From contig NZ_CP015098.1 of assembly GCF_001611795.1 (NCBI RefSeq), positions 3,968,001-4,032,000 on the forward strand: 64,000 bases of DNA, written 5' to 3'. A program made the translations under genes and the position numbers. The notes under the pieces were generated by a model. It was not told where the DNA came from. It did not search any database and saw nothing but the letters and a program-made list of their open reading frames with translations. Source of the DNA: Streptomyces qaidamensis. Lineage in GTDB: Bacteria; Actinomycetota; Actinomycetes; Streptomycetales; Streptomycetaceae. Below, piece by piece: positions 24,249 through 32,721 of the stretch. How positions within the stretch are numbered: position 1 is the stretch's first letter; each line of letters starts with the position of its first letter.

Positions 24249-25418
24249 ATGGTGGCCCGGAGGAAAGTGGCCGTCGTCGGCGCGGCCCTCTCGGACTGCG
24301 GCCGCGTGGACGACGCGACGCCGTACGCCCTGCACGCCCAGGCGGCCCGCCGCGCCCTGGCGGACGCGGGCCTGGACCGTACGCTCGTCGACGGCTTCGC
24401 CTCGGCGGGCCTCGGCACCCTGGCGCCCGTCGAGGTCGCCGCGTACCTGGGCCTGCGCCCCACCTGGGTCGACTCCACCTCCGTGGGCGGCTCCACCTGG
24501 GAGGTCATGGCGGCCCACGCGGCGGACGCGATCGCGGCCGGGCACGCCCGCGCGGTGCTGCTCGTCTACGGCTCGACGGCCCGCGCCGACGTCCGCGCGG
24601 GCCGCCGCACCGGGACCCTGTCGTTCGGCACGCGGGGCCCCCTGCAGTTCGAAGTCCCCTACGGTCACACCCTGATCGCCAAGTACGCCATGGCGGCGCG
24701 CCGCCACATGATCGAGTACGGCACGACGATCGAGCAGCTGGCGGAGGTGGCGGTGCAGGCCCGGGCCAACGCGGCCCTCAACCCGGAGGCGATGTTCCGC
24801 ACCCCGGTCACGGTCGACGACGTCCTGGCCGGGCCCATGATCGCGGACCCCTTCACCAAGCTGCACTGCTGCGTGCGGTCCGACGGCGGGGCGGCGGTGC
24901 TGCTGGTGGCGGAGGAGTACGTAGGGGACTGCCGTACGCCACCGGTGTGGGTCCTGGGGTCCGGGGAGTGCGTCTCGCACGCGGCGATGTCCGAGTGGCC
25001 GGACTTCACGGTGTCGCCCGCGGCGGTGAGCGGGCGGCTGGCATTCGAACGGGCGGGGGTGCGGCCGTCGGAGATCGACGTGGCCGAGATCTACGACGCG
25101 TTCACCTACATGACGCTGGTGACGCTGGAGGACCTCGGCTTCTGCGCGAAGGGCGAGGGCGGGGCGTTCGTGGAGAAGGGGCGGTTGCGGGTCGAAGGCG
25201 GTGAGCTGCCGGTCAACACGGACGGGGGCGGGCTGTCGGCGCAGCATCCCGGGATGCGGGGGCTGTTCCTGCTGGTGGAGGCGGTGCGGCAGGTGCGCGG
25301 AGACTGCGGGGAGCGCCAGGTACGGCGCAGCGACGGCTCGCCGCCGCGACTGGCGGTGGCGTCGGGGACGGGGGGCTGGTTCTGCTCGTCGGGGACGGTG
25401 GTGCTGGGGGCGGGGTGA
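24249..25418 (+). CDS. Thiolase-fold lipid-transfer-like protein without nucleophilic cysteine
   Basis: A 389-residue thiolase-superfamily protein. The region of the nucleophile reads VGGSTWEV (79-86), with no Cys, while the late motif GGGLSAQHPGMRG keeps His333 of the GHP loop and Tyr282 (AEIYDAFTY) matches one tyrosine of the Ltp2-like paralogue. It is therefore unlikely to be a true thiolase; an aldolase or CoA-binding partner role is more plausible. DUF35 partners are normally adjacent; the nearest one (29357) is 4 kb downstream in another regulated operon. Tandem ATG 24249 / GTG 24252 are possible starts. Confidence 0.85.
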   Translation: MVARRKVAVVGAALSDCGRVDDATPYALHAQAARRALADAGLDRTLVDGFASAGLGTLAPVEVAAYLGLRPTWVDSTSVGGSTWEVMAAHAADAIAAGHARAVLLVYGSTARADVRAGRRTGTLSFGTRGPLQFEVPYGHTLIAKYAMAARRHMIEYGTTIEQLAEVAVQARANAALNPEAMFRTPVTVDDVLAGPMIADPFTKLHCCVRSDGGAAVLLVAEEYVGDCRTPPVWVLGSGECVSHAAMSEWPDFTVSPAAVSGRLAFERAGVRPSEIDVAEIYDAFTYMTLVTLEDLGFCAKGEGGAFVEKGRLRVEGGELPVNTDGGGLSAQHPGMRGLFLLVEAVRQVRGDCGERQVRRSDGSPPRLAVASGTGGWFCSSGTVVLGAG

Positions 25419-25504
25419 GGGGACTCGGGGAGGGGCCCTTGCGTGCGGCCGCTCGGCGCGCCTGCCGGTCCCGGCCTGAAAGACATCGCTTTCCCCAGGC
25501 GTAA

Positions 25505-25553
25505 GGGGTGCATCCCGGCAATTACCAAGCGGTAACCCTGCAGGGTGCACCCC
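25505..25553 (+). promoter_or_regulatory. Nested inverted-repeat element upstream of the SPFH operon
   Basis: GGGGTGCA (25505-25512) pairs with TGCACCCC (25546-25553), enclosing a second hairpin TTACC-aagc-GGTAA (25522-25535). The structure lies about 100 bases before the SPFH start and 87 after the thiolase stop. It could be a leader-RNA structure, a terminator or a dyad binding site. No known riboswitch pattern is recognised. Confidence 0.45.
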
Positions 25554-25652
25554 CTACCCTTGCCGGAAACCGTCGTGTGGGATGACCTGAAGCACACAGG
25601 ACACACGGGACACCCGAGCAGCACGACAAGCACCACAACCGAAGGGGGAGCC

Positions 25653-27368
25653 GTGGCACGAACGCGGGCGCAGAGCCTACGGAACGTCGCCGAGGCCGTC
25701 GCATCCGGCACCGATCCGCGAGCCGCGGCGCAGGAGGAATTGCGCCGCCGCACCGGATTCGGCAGCACCGGCGGCCAGGAAAGGAACACGCGTTACGCGG
25801 GCTCCCAGGACGGCGACGACGAGCAGTACGAGACCGAGAGCGAGGGCATGGACCCGGCCGACTTCCCGGCGGCCCGGGAACAGGGCGGGTCCATCGCCAC
25901 CGTCATGCGGCAGAAGACGGTGCCGCTGGACGAGGCCGGGGAAGCCCTCGGCCGCAGTGAGCAAATGCACGAGCAGGGCGAACCGGTGCACGCCATCTGC
26001 CCGATGGTGATGCCCAAGGGCCGCTCCTTCCTGTCCATGCTCCCGGTGCTGTCGCTGCTGGTGCTGGGCGCCGTGGGCACCACGGTCGTGTCGGCGGTGG
26101 GCGACGGACCGCTCACCAACCCGCTGTTCGGGCTGCACTACTGGATCATCGCGCTGCTCGCCGTGTTCTTCGTGTGGTGGCGGCAGGGCCTGGTGATGGT
26201 GCCGGAGGGCAGCCAGGCGCTGATCACCCGGTTCGGCAAGCTGGAGAAGGTCGTCGGCCCCGGCCGCGTCACCCTGCTGAGCCCCTGGAAGCGGGTGTCG
26301 TACATCGTCAACACCACCCGCGAGTACCCGTTCAACGCGCCCGTGCGCGAGGCCCCCACCAAGGGCGGCGTCAAGGCGTCCATCGACCTGTTCATCCAGT
26401 TCCGGATCAGTGACCCGGTGGAGTTCGTCTACACGCTGGGCGCGGTGCGCGGCTTCGAGGAGAAGCTGAGCAACGCCGTCAGCGAGACCATCCGCAGCCT
26501 GATCTACGAGCAGGAGGCCGCCGGTATCTACGACATGGTCGGCGAGGACACCGGCCGCCTGCTGGAGCAGCTCAACCAGCAGTTCCGGCCCGCGGTGGAG
26601 CTGACCAACGCCAACATCACGCACGCCGAGCCGTCCGACCGGCGCTACCGGATGGACCTGGCCGCACCCGAGATGGTCCGCGTGGCCAAGGAGGCGTACA
26701 CCCACGAGTACGCCCTCCAGCTCCGCAAGCAGCAGGACGAGGGCGACCTGACCAGGGAGCTCGCCTCCAGTCACGAGACCCTCTCGGCGATCCAGGCCGA
26801 CATCGCCCAGTACCAGGCCCAGATGGACACCGCCGTGGAGCGGGAGACCAACCGCGCCGAGGCGACGGCCCGCCAGCGTTACGTGCAGGCCGAGTCGGAG
26901 GCGAAGGCCAACGCGGCGCTGCTGGAGGCGCAGGCCCTCGACATCCGCGCGGTCACCGCGGCCGAGGCGCCCGAGATCCTCGAGTACCGCTACCAGCAGC
27001 AGGTACTGGACACCTTGGAGCAGGTCGCCGACCACCTGCCGCGCCTGGTGCGCATCGGCGGGGGCGGCGCGGACGGCGTCGGCGGCGCCGGGATCGACTT
27101 CCTCGAACTGGCCCGGGAACTGGTCGGCGAGCGCGGCGCGGAACTGTTCACGGACGAGGACATGGCGGCCGTCCGGGCCCGTCTGGGGGAGGTGTCCGAG
27201 CGCATCGCCGCCCGCCAGGACGAGATCGGCGCCCTGCTGGCCGCCGAGCGGCCCACCGTGCCGCAGATGCCCGGTGAGACCGGCGCACCGGATGAACCCG
27301 GTGCCGCGAGTGCGGCACCGCACGCCGCGGAGGACCCGTCCGCCGTGTCAGAGGAGGACCAGCAGTGA
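25653..27368 (+). CDS. SPFH/Band 7 domain membrane protein, first of a pair
   Basis: A 571-residue protein. A hydrophilic N-terminal region (about 1-120) precedes two membrane segments (about 125-150 and 160-177). An SPFH domain (QGLVMVPEGSQALITRFGKL onward, to about 370) and a long Ala/Glu-rich coiled coil follow, with a polar tail. SPFH proteins (flotillin, stomatin, HflK/C) build large ring or cage scaffolds that organise membrane proteins and proteases. The GTG start follows GAAGGGGGAG. It is coupled to the second SPFH gene by a GTGA overlap, so a hetero-oligomer is likely. Its clients are unknown. Confidence 0.88.
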   Translation: MARTRAQSLRNVAEAVASGTDPRAAAQEELRRRTGFGSTGGQERNTRYAGSQDGDDEQYETESEGMDPADFPAAREQGGSIATVMRQKTVPLDEAGEALGRSEQMHEQGEPVHAICPMVMPKGRSFLSMLPVLSLLVLGAVGTTVVSAVGDGPLTNPLFGLHYWIIALLAVFFVWWRQGLVMVPEGSQALITRFGKLEKVVGPGRVTLLSPWKRVSYIVNTTREYPFNAPVREAPTKGGVKASIDLFIQFRISDPVEFVYTLGAVRGFEEKLSNAVSETIRSLIYEQEAAGIYDMVGEDTGRLLEQLNQQFRPAVELTNANITHAEPSDRRYRMDLAAPEMVRVAKEAYTHEYALQLRKQQDEGDLTRELASSHETLSAIQADIAQYQAQMDTAVERETNRAEATARQRYVQAESEAKANAALLEAQALDIRAVTAAEAPEILEYRYQQQVLDTLEQVADHLPRLVRIGGGGADGVGGAGIDFLELARELVGERGAELFTDEDMAAVRARLGEVSERIAARQDEIGALLAAERPTVPQMPGETGAPDEPGAASAAPHAAEDPSAVSEEDQQ

Positions 27369-28702
27369 GCACCGCCCGTATGAGCCGCCGCTCGGTCATC
27401 GCCGAGGCGGTGGCCCCCTGGAACGACATCGCCCGCCTGCTGCGCGGCGGCGAGGCCGACACGCTGATCCCGGTCATCATCCCGCGCCACCGCCGCCGCC
27501 TGTGGTGGATGCTGCCGCTCTGGCTCGGCGTGTACGCCCTGCTGGCCGGCGTGATGCTGTCGCTGCGCGAGGCGGACTCCGAGGGCGCCGCCGATCTCGC
27601 CTACGGCACGCTGGGCACCCTGTGCTACGTCGCCGGCGTGGTCATGCTGCTGGTCGGCGGCCTGTGGTGGTGGCGTTCGTCGATCGTCGAGATCGAGCAG
27701 GGCACCCACGGCGTGCTGACCCGCTACGGCGCCGTCACCCGCACCCTGGACGCCGGCCGGCACTACCTGTGGCACCCGTGGTCACGCGTCGACTTCGTCG
27801 TCGACACGGCCACCGAGATCCCGTACTCGGCGCCCGTGATGGCCTGTCCGACGCAGGAGAACGTGCCGCTGCGGTCCATCGAGTTCTTCCTGAAGTTCCG
27901 CATCACCGACGCGGTGCTGTTCGTCCGCACCATCGGCGCGGGCAACTTCGACCTGGTGCTGTCCAGCGCGGTGCAGGACGCGATCCGGCAACGGGCCCGC
28001 AAGATGCGCACCGAGCGCGCGTACGACCTGCGCGGCTCGGACGTCGCCGACATGCAGGAACTGCTCAACCGCCAGCTGTCCGGCTACGGCGTGCGCATCA
28101 CCGGCTCCAACATCCCGGACGTCCAGCTGCCCACGCAGTACCAGCAGCACCTGGCCACCCGCGAGCGGGTCTCCAAGGAGCGCACCGCCTACGACCAGGA
28201 ATGGGGCCTGATCCGCAAGCGCCGCATCGACAGCCTGGGCATGGACATCGAGCGCGCCAAGAAGGTCCGCGACGCCCGGATCGTCGAGGTGAAGGCCGCG
28301 CTGAACAGGGCGCGCGAGCAGGTCGCCCAGCTGCTGGAGCAGCAGGAGACCCAGGCGCAGCGCGTCCGGTTCGAGATCGAGACGCGGGGGCGCAGCGGCC
28401 TCATCGCCGCCGAGAACGAGGCCCGCGCCCAGCGGGCCCTGGCCAAGGCCTACCGGGACAACCGGGCGGTGCTCCAGTACGAACTGGCCCGTCGGCGCCT
28501 GGACGTGGGCGCCCAGCTCGCCGGAAAGGCCCCGCAGCCGGTGGTCGTCCGCACGGACGGCACGGGAACCGACACCTCGGCCCTGACCACGCTGCTCACC
28601 GCGCACCTGCTGCCGCAGCTGACGGCCCCGCCGACGGACGGCCGGATGCGTCTCGACGACCACGTCCGGTACGGCGACGGCGAGGGCGGCGACGCACGCT
28701 GA
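27365..28702 (+). CDS. SPFH/Band 7 domain membrane protein, second of a pair
   Basis: A 445-residue protein with two transmembrane helices (about 46-68 and 83-103), an SPFH domain (VEIEQGTHGVLTRYGAVTRTL onward, about 110-290) and a coiled-coil tail (ERAKKVRDARIVEVKAALNR and beyond). It resembles its upstream neighbour in plan but not closely in sequence, an arrangement like HflK-HflC. The GTG start overlaps the upstream stop. The pair is flanked by operator-controlled catabolic genes but has no CTGACG site itself. Confidence 0.87.
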   Translation: MSTARMSRRSVIAEAVAPWNDIARLLRGGEADTLIPVIIPRHRRRLWWMLPLWLGVYALLAGVMLSLREADSEGAADLAYGTLGTLCYVAGVVMLLVGGLWWWRSSIVEIEQGTHGVLTRYGAVTRTLDAGRHYLWHPWSRVDFVVDTATEIPYSAPVMACPTQENVPLRSIEFFLKFRITDAVLFVRTIGAGNFDLVLSSAVQDAIRQRARKMRTERAYDLRGSDVADMQELLNRQLSGYGVRITGSNIPDVQLPTQYQQHLATRERVSKERTAYDQEWGLIRKRRIDSLGMDIERAKKVRDARIVEVKAALNRAREQVAQLLEQQETQAQRVRFEIETRGRSGLIAAENEARAQRALAKAYRDNRAVLQYELARRRLDVGAQLAGKAPQPVVVRTDGTGTDTSALTTLLTAHLLPQLTAPPTDGRMRLDDHVRYGDGEGGDAR

Positions 28703-28859
28703 GGTCCGTTCTCCGAGCGGCCTGGCCCGGAGCGGGAACGACGCCCGACCGACCGCTGCCTCGCAGGAGGTGGCGGTCTTGTCGTGAGATCCACCGCACG
28801 CGAGGAGTGCCACCGGGGTCCGGGCTCGCGCCTTCGCGGGCTTGTTGCGGCAGCCGAAT

Positions 28860-28874
28860 CTGACGTACCGTCAA
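28860..28874. promoter_or_regulatory. TetR-type operator, site 8 (CTGACGTACCGTCAA)
   Basis: The extended dyad GAATCTGACG-TAC-CGTCAAATTC spans 28856-28878 with a single mismatch, one of the longest symmetric copies. It lies 34 bases before the DoxX-like gene. Confidence 0.78.
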
Positions 28875-28907
28875 ATTCGGTGTCGGCGGCGATGCGGGAG
28901 CATGGGC

Positions 28908-29357
28908 ATGGACACGATCTGGCTCACCGGGGCGGAATGGCTGGCCGTGCTGCGGATCGGGCTCGGGCTGTGGTGGCTGGAGAGCTGGCGGCACAAGGAC
29001 CGCAAGGCCTGGTTCCAACGGGGCACCGGCATCACGTGGGCGGCGGGGATAGCCGCCGAGCACCGCTGGAGCGCCGTACGTTCGGGATTCGACACGGTCG
29101 TCGCGCCCCACCCGCGCGCGATGGCGTACGTCGTCGTCCACGCCGAACTCGCCCTCGGGCTGGGCCTGATCACCGGCTTCCTCACCCCGGTCGCCCTCGC
29201 GGGCGGGTTCCTCCTCAACGCCCTCTACTTCACGCTGATGATCCACGAGGTCGCCGAGCAGGGGCAGAACTCGATGATGGCGCTGATGTCACTGGTCGGG
29301 CTGTTCGGGATGTCCTGGCAGACGTGGTCGCTGGACGCAGCGCTGGGGCTGTTCTGA
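28908..29357 (+). CDS. DoxX/DoxD-like integral membrane protein
   Basis: A protein of about 149 residues with four hydrophobic helices: WLAVLRIGLGLWWLESW, AMAYVVVHAELALGLGLITG, VALAGGFLLNALYFTLMI and MALMSLVGLFGM. DoxX-type proteins are small quinone-linked or redox membrane proteins; some act with oxidoreductases. ATG 28908 sits 7 bases after GGGAG; ATG 28902 is too close to it. It overlaps the DUF35 gene by one base (TGATG) and shares its operator-controlled promoter. Confidence 0.8.
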   Translation: MDTIWLTGAEWLAVLRIGLGLWWLESWRHKDRKAWFQRGTGITWAAGIAAEHRWSAVRSGFDTVVAPHPRAMAYVVVHAELALGLGLITGFLTPVALAGGFLLNALYFTLMIHEVAEQGQNSMMALMSLVGLFGMSWQTWSLDAALGLF

Positions 29358-29758
29358 TGACCGCCCGCCACAGCCTGCCCGAGCCCGACGCCTTCACCCG
29401 GACGTACTGGGAAGCCGCCGCCGAGGGCCGGCTGTTGATCCGCCGCTGCGGGGCCTGCGACCGGGCCCACCACTACCCGCGCGAGTTCTGCCCGCACTGC
29501 TGGAGCGAGGACGTCACCTGGGAGCCGGCGAGCGGCCGGGCCACGCTCTACACCTGGTCCGTCGTCCACCGTAACGACCTGCCGCCCTTCACCGAGCGCC
29601 TCCCCTACGTCGCCGCCGTGGTCGATCTGGCCGAGGGGCCGCGGATGATGACGGAGATCGTCGGCCCGGGGGAACCGTCGGCCGGAGCGCAGCTGCGGGT
29701 GGGGTTCCGGCAGGGGATCCCGGTCTTCCGGCTCCTGCCCGGCGCGGCCGGCAGGTGA
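29357..29758 (+). CDS. Zn-ribbon OB-fold protein (DUF35), second copy
   Basis: A 133-residue DUF35 protein with zinc-ribbon cysteines Cys31, Cys34, Cys45 and Cys48 (CGAC, CPHC) followed by an OB-fold ending near VGFRQGIPVF. It is probably the partner of the thiolase-like protein encoded at 24249, because each DUF35 normally pairs with one such protein and the other DUF35 is already adjacent to its own thiolase. The pairing across 4 kb is inference, supported by both genes having the same operator. Confidence 0.85.
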   Translation: MTARHSLPEPDAFTRTYWEAAAEGRLLIRRCGACDRAHHYPREFCPHCWSEDVTWEPASGRATLYTWSVVHRNDLPPFTERLPYVAAVVDLAEGPRMMTEIVGPGEPSAGAQLRVGFRQGIPVFRLLPGAAGR

Positions 29759-29789
29759 ACGGCGCTGCCCCACGCGCTTGAATGACCTC

Positions 29790-30392
29790 ATGGCCCCCAT
29801 ACGTGACCACTCCCCGACCGGCCCCCACCCGGAACTGAACGGCCACGGACTGCGCCTGCGTCCCTGGGACGCCGGGTCCGGCTCCGACGTCGACGCCTGG
29901 CTGCGTGGGATGCGGGACTCCGAGTTCCGGCGCTGGAACACCCCGCTGCGGCCGGTCACGGACCGCAGGAGTGCCCGGGAGTCGCTGCTGGCGCGGGAGC
30001 AGAGCGCCACGGAGGGTACATCGCTGTCGTTCCGGGTCGCGGACGCGCGCAACGACACGGCACTGGGGCACATCGGGGTCAATGAGATCAGGTACCACCT
30101 GAGGGTCGCCCGCGTCGGCTACTGGGTCCTGCCCGAGGCCCGTGGCCAGGGCGTGGCCACCCGGGCCCTCCTGCTCGCCGCCCGCTGGGCCCTCACGGAA
30201 CTCGGGCTGCACCGCCTGGAGCTGGATCACGCGGTGGGGCACGAGGTGTCGTGCCGGATCGCCGAGCGGTGCGGCTTCGCGTACGAGGGCACGTTGCGCG
30301 GGGCGATTTTCCAGGAGGACCGCCACGACGCGTTCCGGGACGCCCACCTGCACGCCCGCCTGGCCACGGACCCGGACCCGGCGGGTCCGTGA
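29790..30392 (+). CDS. GNAT family N-acetyltransferase, RimJ/RimL-like
   Basis: A 200-residue acetyltransferase. The acetyl-CoA-binding motif LPEARGQGVATRALLLAARWA lies near 120-140, followed by LHRLELDHAVGHEVSCRIAERCGF, typical of RimJ/RimL or of GNATs that modify small molecules. The substrate is unknown. ATG at 29790 is chosen; upstream in-frame TTG is unlikely. It has no operator and is probably separate from the catabolic regulon. Confidence 0.83.
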   Translation: MAPIRDHSPTGPHPELNGHGLRLRPWDAGSGSDVDAWLRGMRDSEFRRWNTPLRPVTDRRSARESLLAREQSATEGTSLSFRVADARNDTALGHIGVNEIRYHLRVARVGYWVLPEARGQGVATRALLLAARWALTELGLHRLELDHAVGHEVSCRIAERCGFAYEGTLRGAIFQEDRHDAFRDAHLHARLATDPDPAGP

Positions 30393-30497
30393 GGCCTGGA
30401 GCCGGGCAGGAGTGTGGCGCAGGTCACTCGATGCGGGCGATCAGTCGGTCCCGTCGCCCCGGTCATAACCGGCGACAACAGCGAAGGGACCACCGAG

Positions 30498-30710
30498 ATG
30501 ACCGCACCCGCGAAGGGCCCCGCGAGCTACTTCCCCTCCATCGAGAAGAAGTACGGCCGGCCGATCGCAGACTGGCAGGCCCTCATCCGCTCCTCGCCGC
30601 TGACCCGGCACCTGGAGCTCGTCAACTGGCTCAAGTCCGAGCACGGCCTCGGGCACGGCCACGCCAACGCGCTCGTCGCCCACACCCTCGCCGAGGACGG
30701 CGGCAAGTGA
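30498..30710 (+). CDS. DUF4287 domain-containing small protein
   Basis: A 70-residue protein with the DUF4287 core: SYFPSIEKKYGRPIADWQALIR followed by HLELVNWLKSEHGLGHGHANALVAHTL. Function is unknown; the fold is helical and the protein is widespread in actinobacteria. ATG at 30498 follows GAAGGGACC. Confidence 0.82.
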   Translation: MTAPAKGPASYFPSIEKKYGRPIADWQALIRSSPLTRHLELVNWLKSEHGLGHGHANALVAHTLAEDGGK

Positions 30711-30767
30711 GCCGAGGGGGCCGCTAATGGGGAGGCGCCGGGACGGAGGCCGACGGCATCATGAGGC

Positions 30768-31649
30768 ATGGACACGGACACCGGCCACTGGCGCCTCACC
30801 CACGACCTCGACGGTTTCCTGACCCGGGCCGGCGCCTTCCTCCAAGCCCAGCCGGCTCTGCACACCGTCCCGTTGACGGTCACGGACAACCTGCGCAGAC
30901 GCGGCCCGCACATCTACGGCGACAGCGTGCCGGAGTTCGGCGTACTGGAACGGGACGGCCTGGTCCGGGCGACGGTCTTCCGCACACCACCGCACCGGAT
31001 GAACCTCACCGCCCTGACCGCCGAGGAGGCCGAGGCGCTGGCCGCACGACTGGCCGCCCTCGGCCACCGCCTGCCCGGCGTGCACGCCGACCGCGACACC
31101 GCCGCCGCCTTCTCCGAGGCCTGGCAGCGGCACACGGGCGCCGCGGCCACGCTCCGACAGCGTCAGCGGCTCTACCGGCTCGGCACCCTGACCGTGCCCC
31201 GTCCCGTACCGCCCGGTGGGCCCCGCATCGCCGTCGAGGCAGACCGCGACCAACTCTGCCGCTGGCACGACGAGTTCGTCGCCGCCGTCGGCGAGGGCAG
31301 CTTCCGGGACGCCGCCGCATGGGCGGACGCCCGTATCGCGGACGGCGGCATCACCTTCTGGGAGACGCCGGACGGCACGCCCGTGGCCATGGCCGGCACG
31401 ACGCCCGAGATCGCCGGCCAGGTGCGCGTCGCCTCGGTCTACACCCCGCCCCACCTGCGCGGCCGCGGCTACGCGGGCGCCGCCACGGCCGAGGTCAGCC
31501 GCGCCGCCCTGGCCTCCGGAGCGCAGGAGGTGCTCCTCTTCACGGACCTGTCGAACCCGACCAGCAACGGCCTGTACCAGCGGATCGGGTACCTGCCGGT
31601 GGCGGACTTCGCGGTGTACGACTTCACGGGGTGGTCCGCGCCCGCTTGA
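30768..31649 (+). CDS. GNAT family N-acetyltransferase with N-terminal extension
   Basis: A 293-residue protein. The C-terminal half is a GNAT domain: VASVYTPPHLRGRGYAGAAT near 228-247 gives the acetyl-CoA loop, and LLFTDLSNPTSNGLYQRIGYLPV follows. The N-terminal half (1-150) resembles the degenerate GNAT-like lobe often found in two-lobed actinobacterial acetyltransferases. The substrate is not predictable. It starts at ATG 30768, 57 bases after the DUF4287 gene. Confidence 0.83.
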   Translation: MDTDTGHWRLTHDLDGFLTRAGAFLQAQPALHTVPLTVTDNLRRRGPHIYGDSVPEFGVLERDGLVRATVFRTPPHRMNLTALTAEEAEALAARLAALGHRLPGVHADRDTAAAFSEAWQRHTGAAATLRQRQRLYRLGTLTVPRPVPPGGPRIAVEADRDQLCRWHDEFVAAVGEGSFRDAAAWADARIADGGITFWETPDGTPVAMAGTTPEIAGQVRVASVYTPPHLRGRGYAGAATAEVSRAALASGAQEVLLFTDLSNPTSNGLYQRIGYLPVADFAVYDFTGWSAPA

Positions 31650-31768
31650 TCTCGCCCCAGTGACCAGGGGGCTTCCCGCGTCGGAGGATCAGAACACTGC
31701 CGGGCTCGTCGACTTGATCGCCGCATCATCCTCCGACGGCTCACGGGCGCTCGCGGCCCCAGGTCCGG

Positions 31769-32434
31769 TCACGGCCACAGCAGTTCCCGTGCCCACCCTG
31801 CCTCCGTGCTCCGATAGCGGAGCCGTACGTGCCGCCGTGCCTCGTCTCCCTGGAAGAACTCCACCTCCTGCGGCCGCAGTCGGTACAGGGTCCAGGACGG
31901 TACGGGAGCCTCCGGCTCATTCCGGGCCCGTTCCCACGCCGACTCCGAGGCCCGTGCCAGCTCCTCCACGGAGCCCAGGATTTCGCTCTGGCGGCCGGTC
32001 AGTGCCGCGGCCAGCGCGCCCGTCGAGCGGGCGTGGAGGTCACCCTGGGCCTCCTCGGACGGGGCTGCCGACACCGGGCCGCGGACCCGTACCTGCCGGC
32101 CCAGGACCGGCCAGTAGAAGCCGAGCGCGGCGCAGGGGCGGGCGATGAGGTGGCGGCCCTTGCGGCTGCCGGCGTGGGACGCGAAGAACCAACCGGTTTC
32201 GTCGGCGCCGTGCAGCATGACGATGCGTACGTCGGGCCGGCCGGACTCGTCGGAGGTCGCCAGCGACATGGTGTGCGGCTCGGTCTGCCCGGCCGCCACC
32301 GCCGCCGCGAACCACTCGGTGAAGAGGGGCAGCGGGGCGGCGGGGGCGGTCGTCGGGTCGAAGGAGGGCAGTCGCGTGACCTCCGGGTCCCAGACCCGCA
32401 GTGACCTCAGCAGCTCATGAAGATCCGTTGACAT
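31769..32434 (-). CDS. Pyridoxamine 5'-phosphate oxidase family protein (PdxH/PhzG-like)
   Basis: A 221-residue FMN split-barrel. FMN contacts are expected in RPDVRIVMLHG (near 67-77), TGWFFASHAGSRKGRHL (near 82-98) and GRQVRVRGPV, with a C-terminal dimerisation segment (LYRLRPQEVEFFQGDEARRH). This layout matches PdxH, which oxidises pyridoxamine phosphate to PLP, and PhzG relatives. Some residues of the PLP-binding RxH/R-x-Y motifs are altered, so a non-vitamin substrate is possible. It is monocistronic and convergent with the GNAT gene. Confidence 0.8.
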   Translation of the reverse strand: MSTDLHELLRSLRVWDPEVTRLPSFDPTTAPAAPLPLFTEWFAAAVAAGQTEPHTMSLATSDESGRPDVRIVMLHGADETGWFFASHAGSRKGRHLIARPCAALGFYWPVLGRQVRVRGPVSAAPSEEAQGDLHARSTGALAAALTGRQSEILGSVEELARASESAWERARNEPEAPVPSWTLYRLRPQEVEFFQGDEARRHVRLRYRSTEAGWARELLWP

Positions 32435-32721
32435 CCCCCGATTGTCACCCCGGAGGGCTCCTCGCACCTGACCGAGGTCCGACGAGACCCACCGCTCCGG
32501 CCGCATCCGCGGCACCAGCGTTTCTGAGCGAGAACCGGCCCGGCCAAGACCGGGTGTTCCCTCGCCAGGGCGCGGTCGGGGAGGCAGGATCACCGAATCG
32601 CCACCATCAGGCCCGCCATGCCACCGGCTCCGCCCCGTCCTTCTACAGTCGTGATCAATCCGGAACCAATTCCGGTCTTGACCGAGACCCATCATCCGGT
32701 CCCGTGATTACGCTCCCGCTC
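32435..32721. promoter_or_regulatory. Divergent intergenic region with a small dyad
   Basis: 287 bases separate the divergent PdxH-like and flavin monooxygenase genes. The only clear structure is the perfect inverted repeat CCGGAA-ccaa-TTCCGG at 32660-32675, 46 bases before the monooxygenase start. It differs from the CTGACG operator. No gene is seen. Confidence 0.35.
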
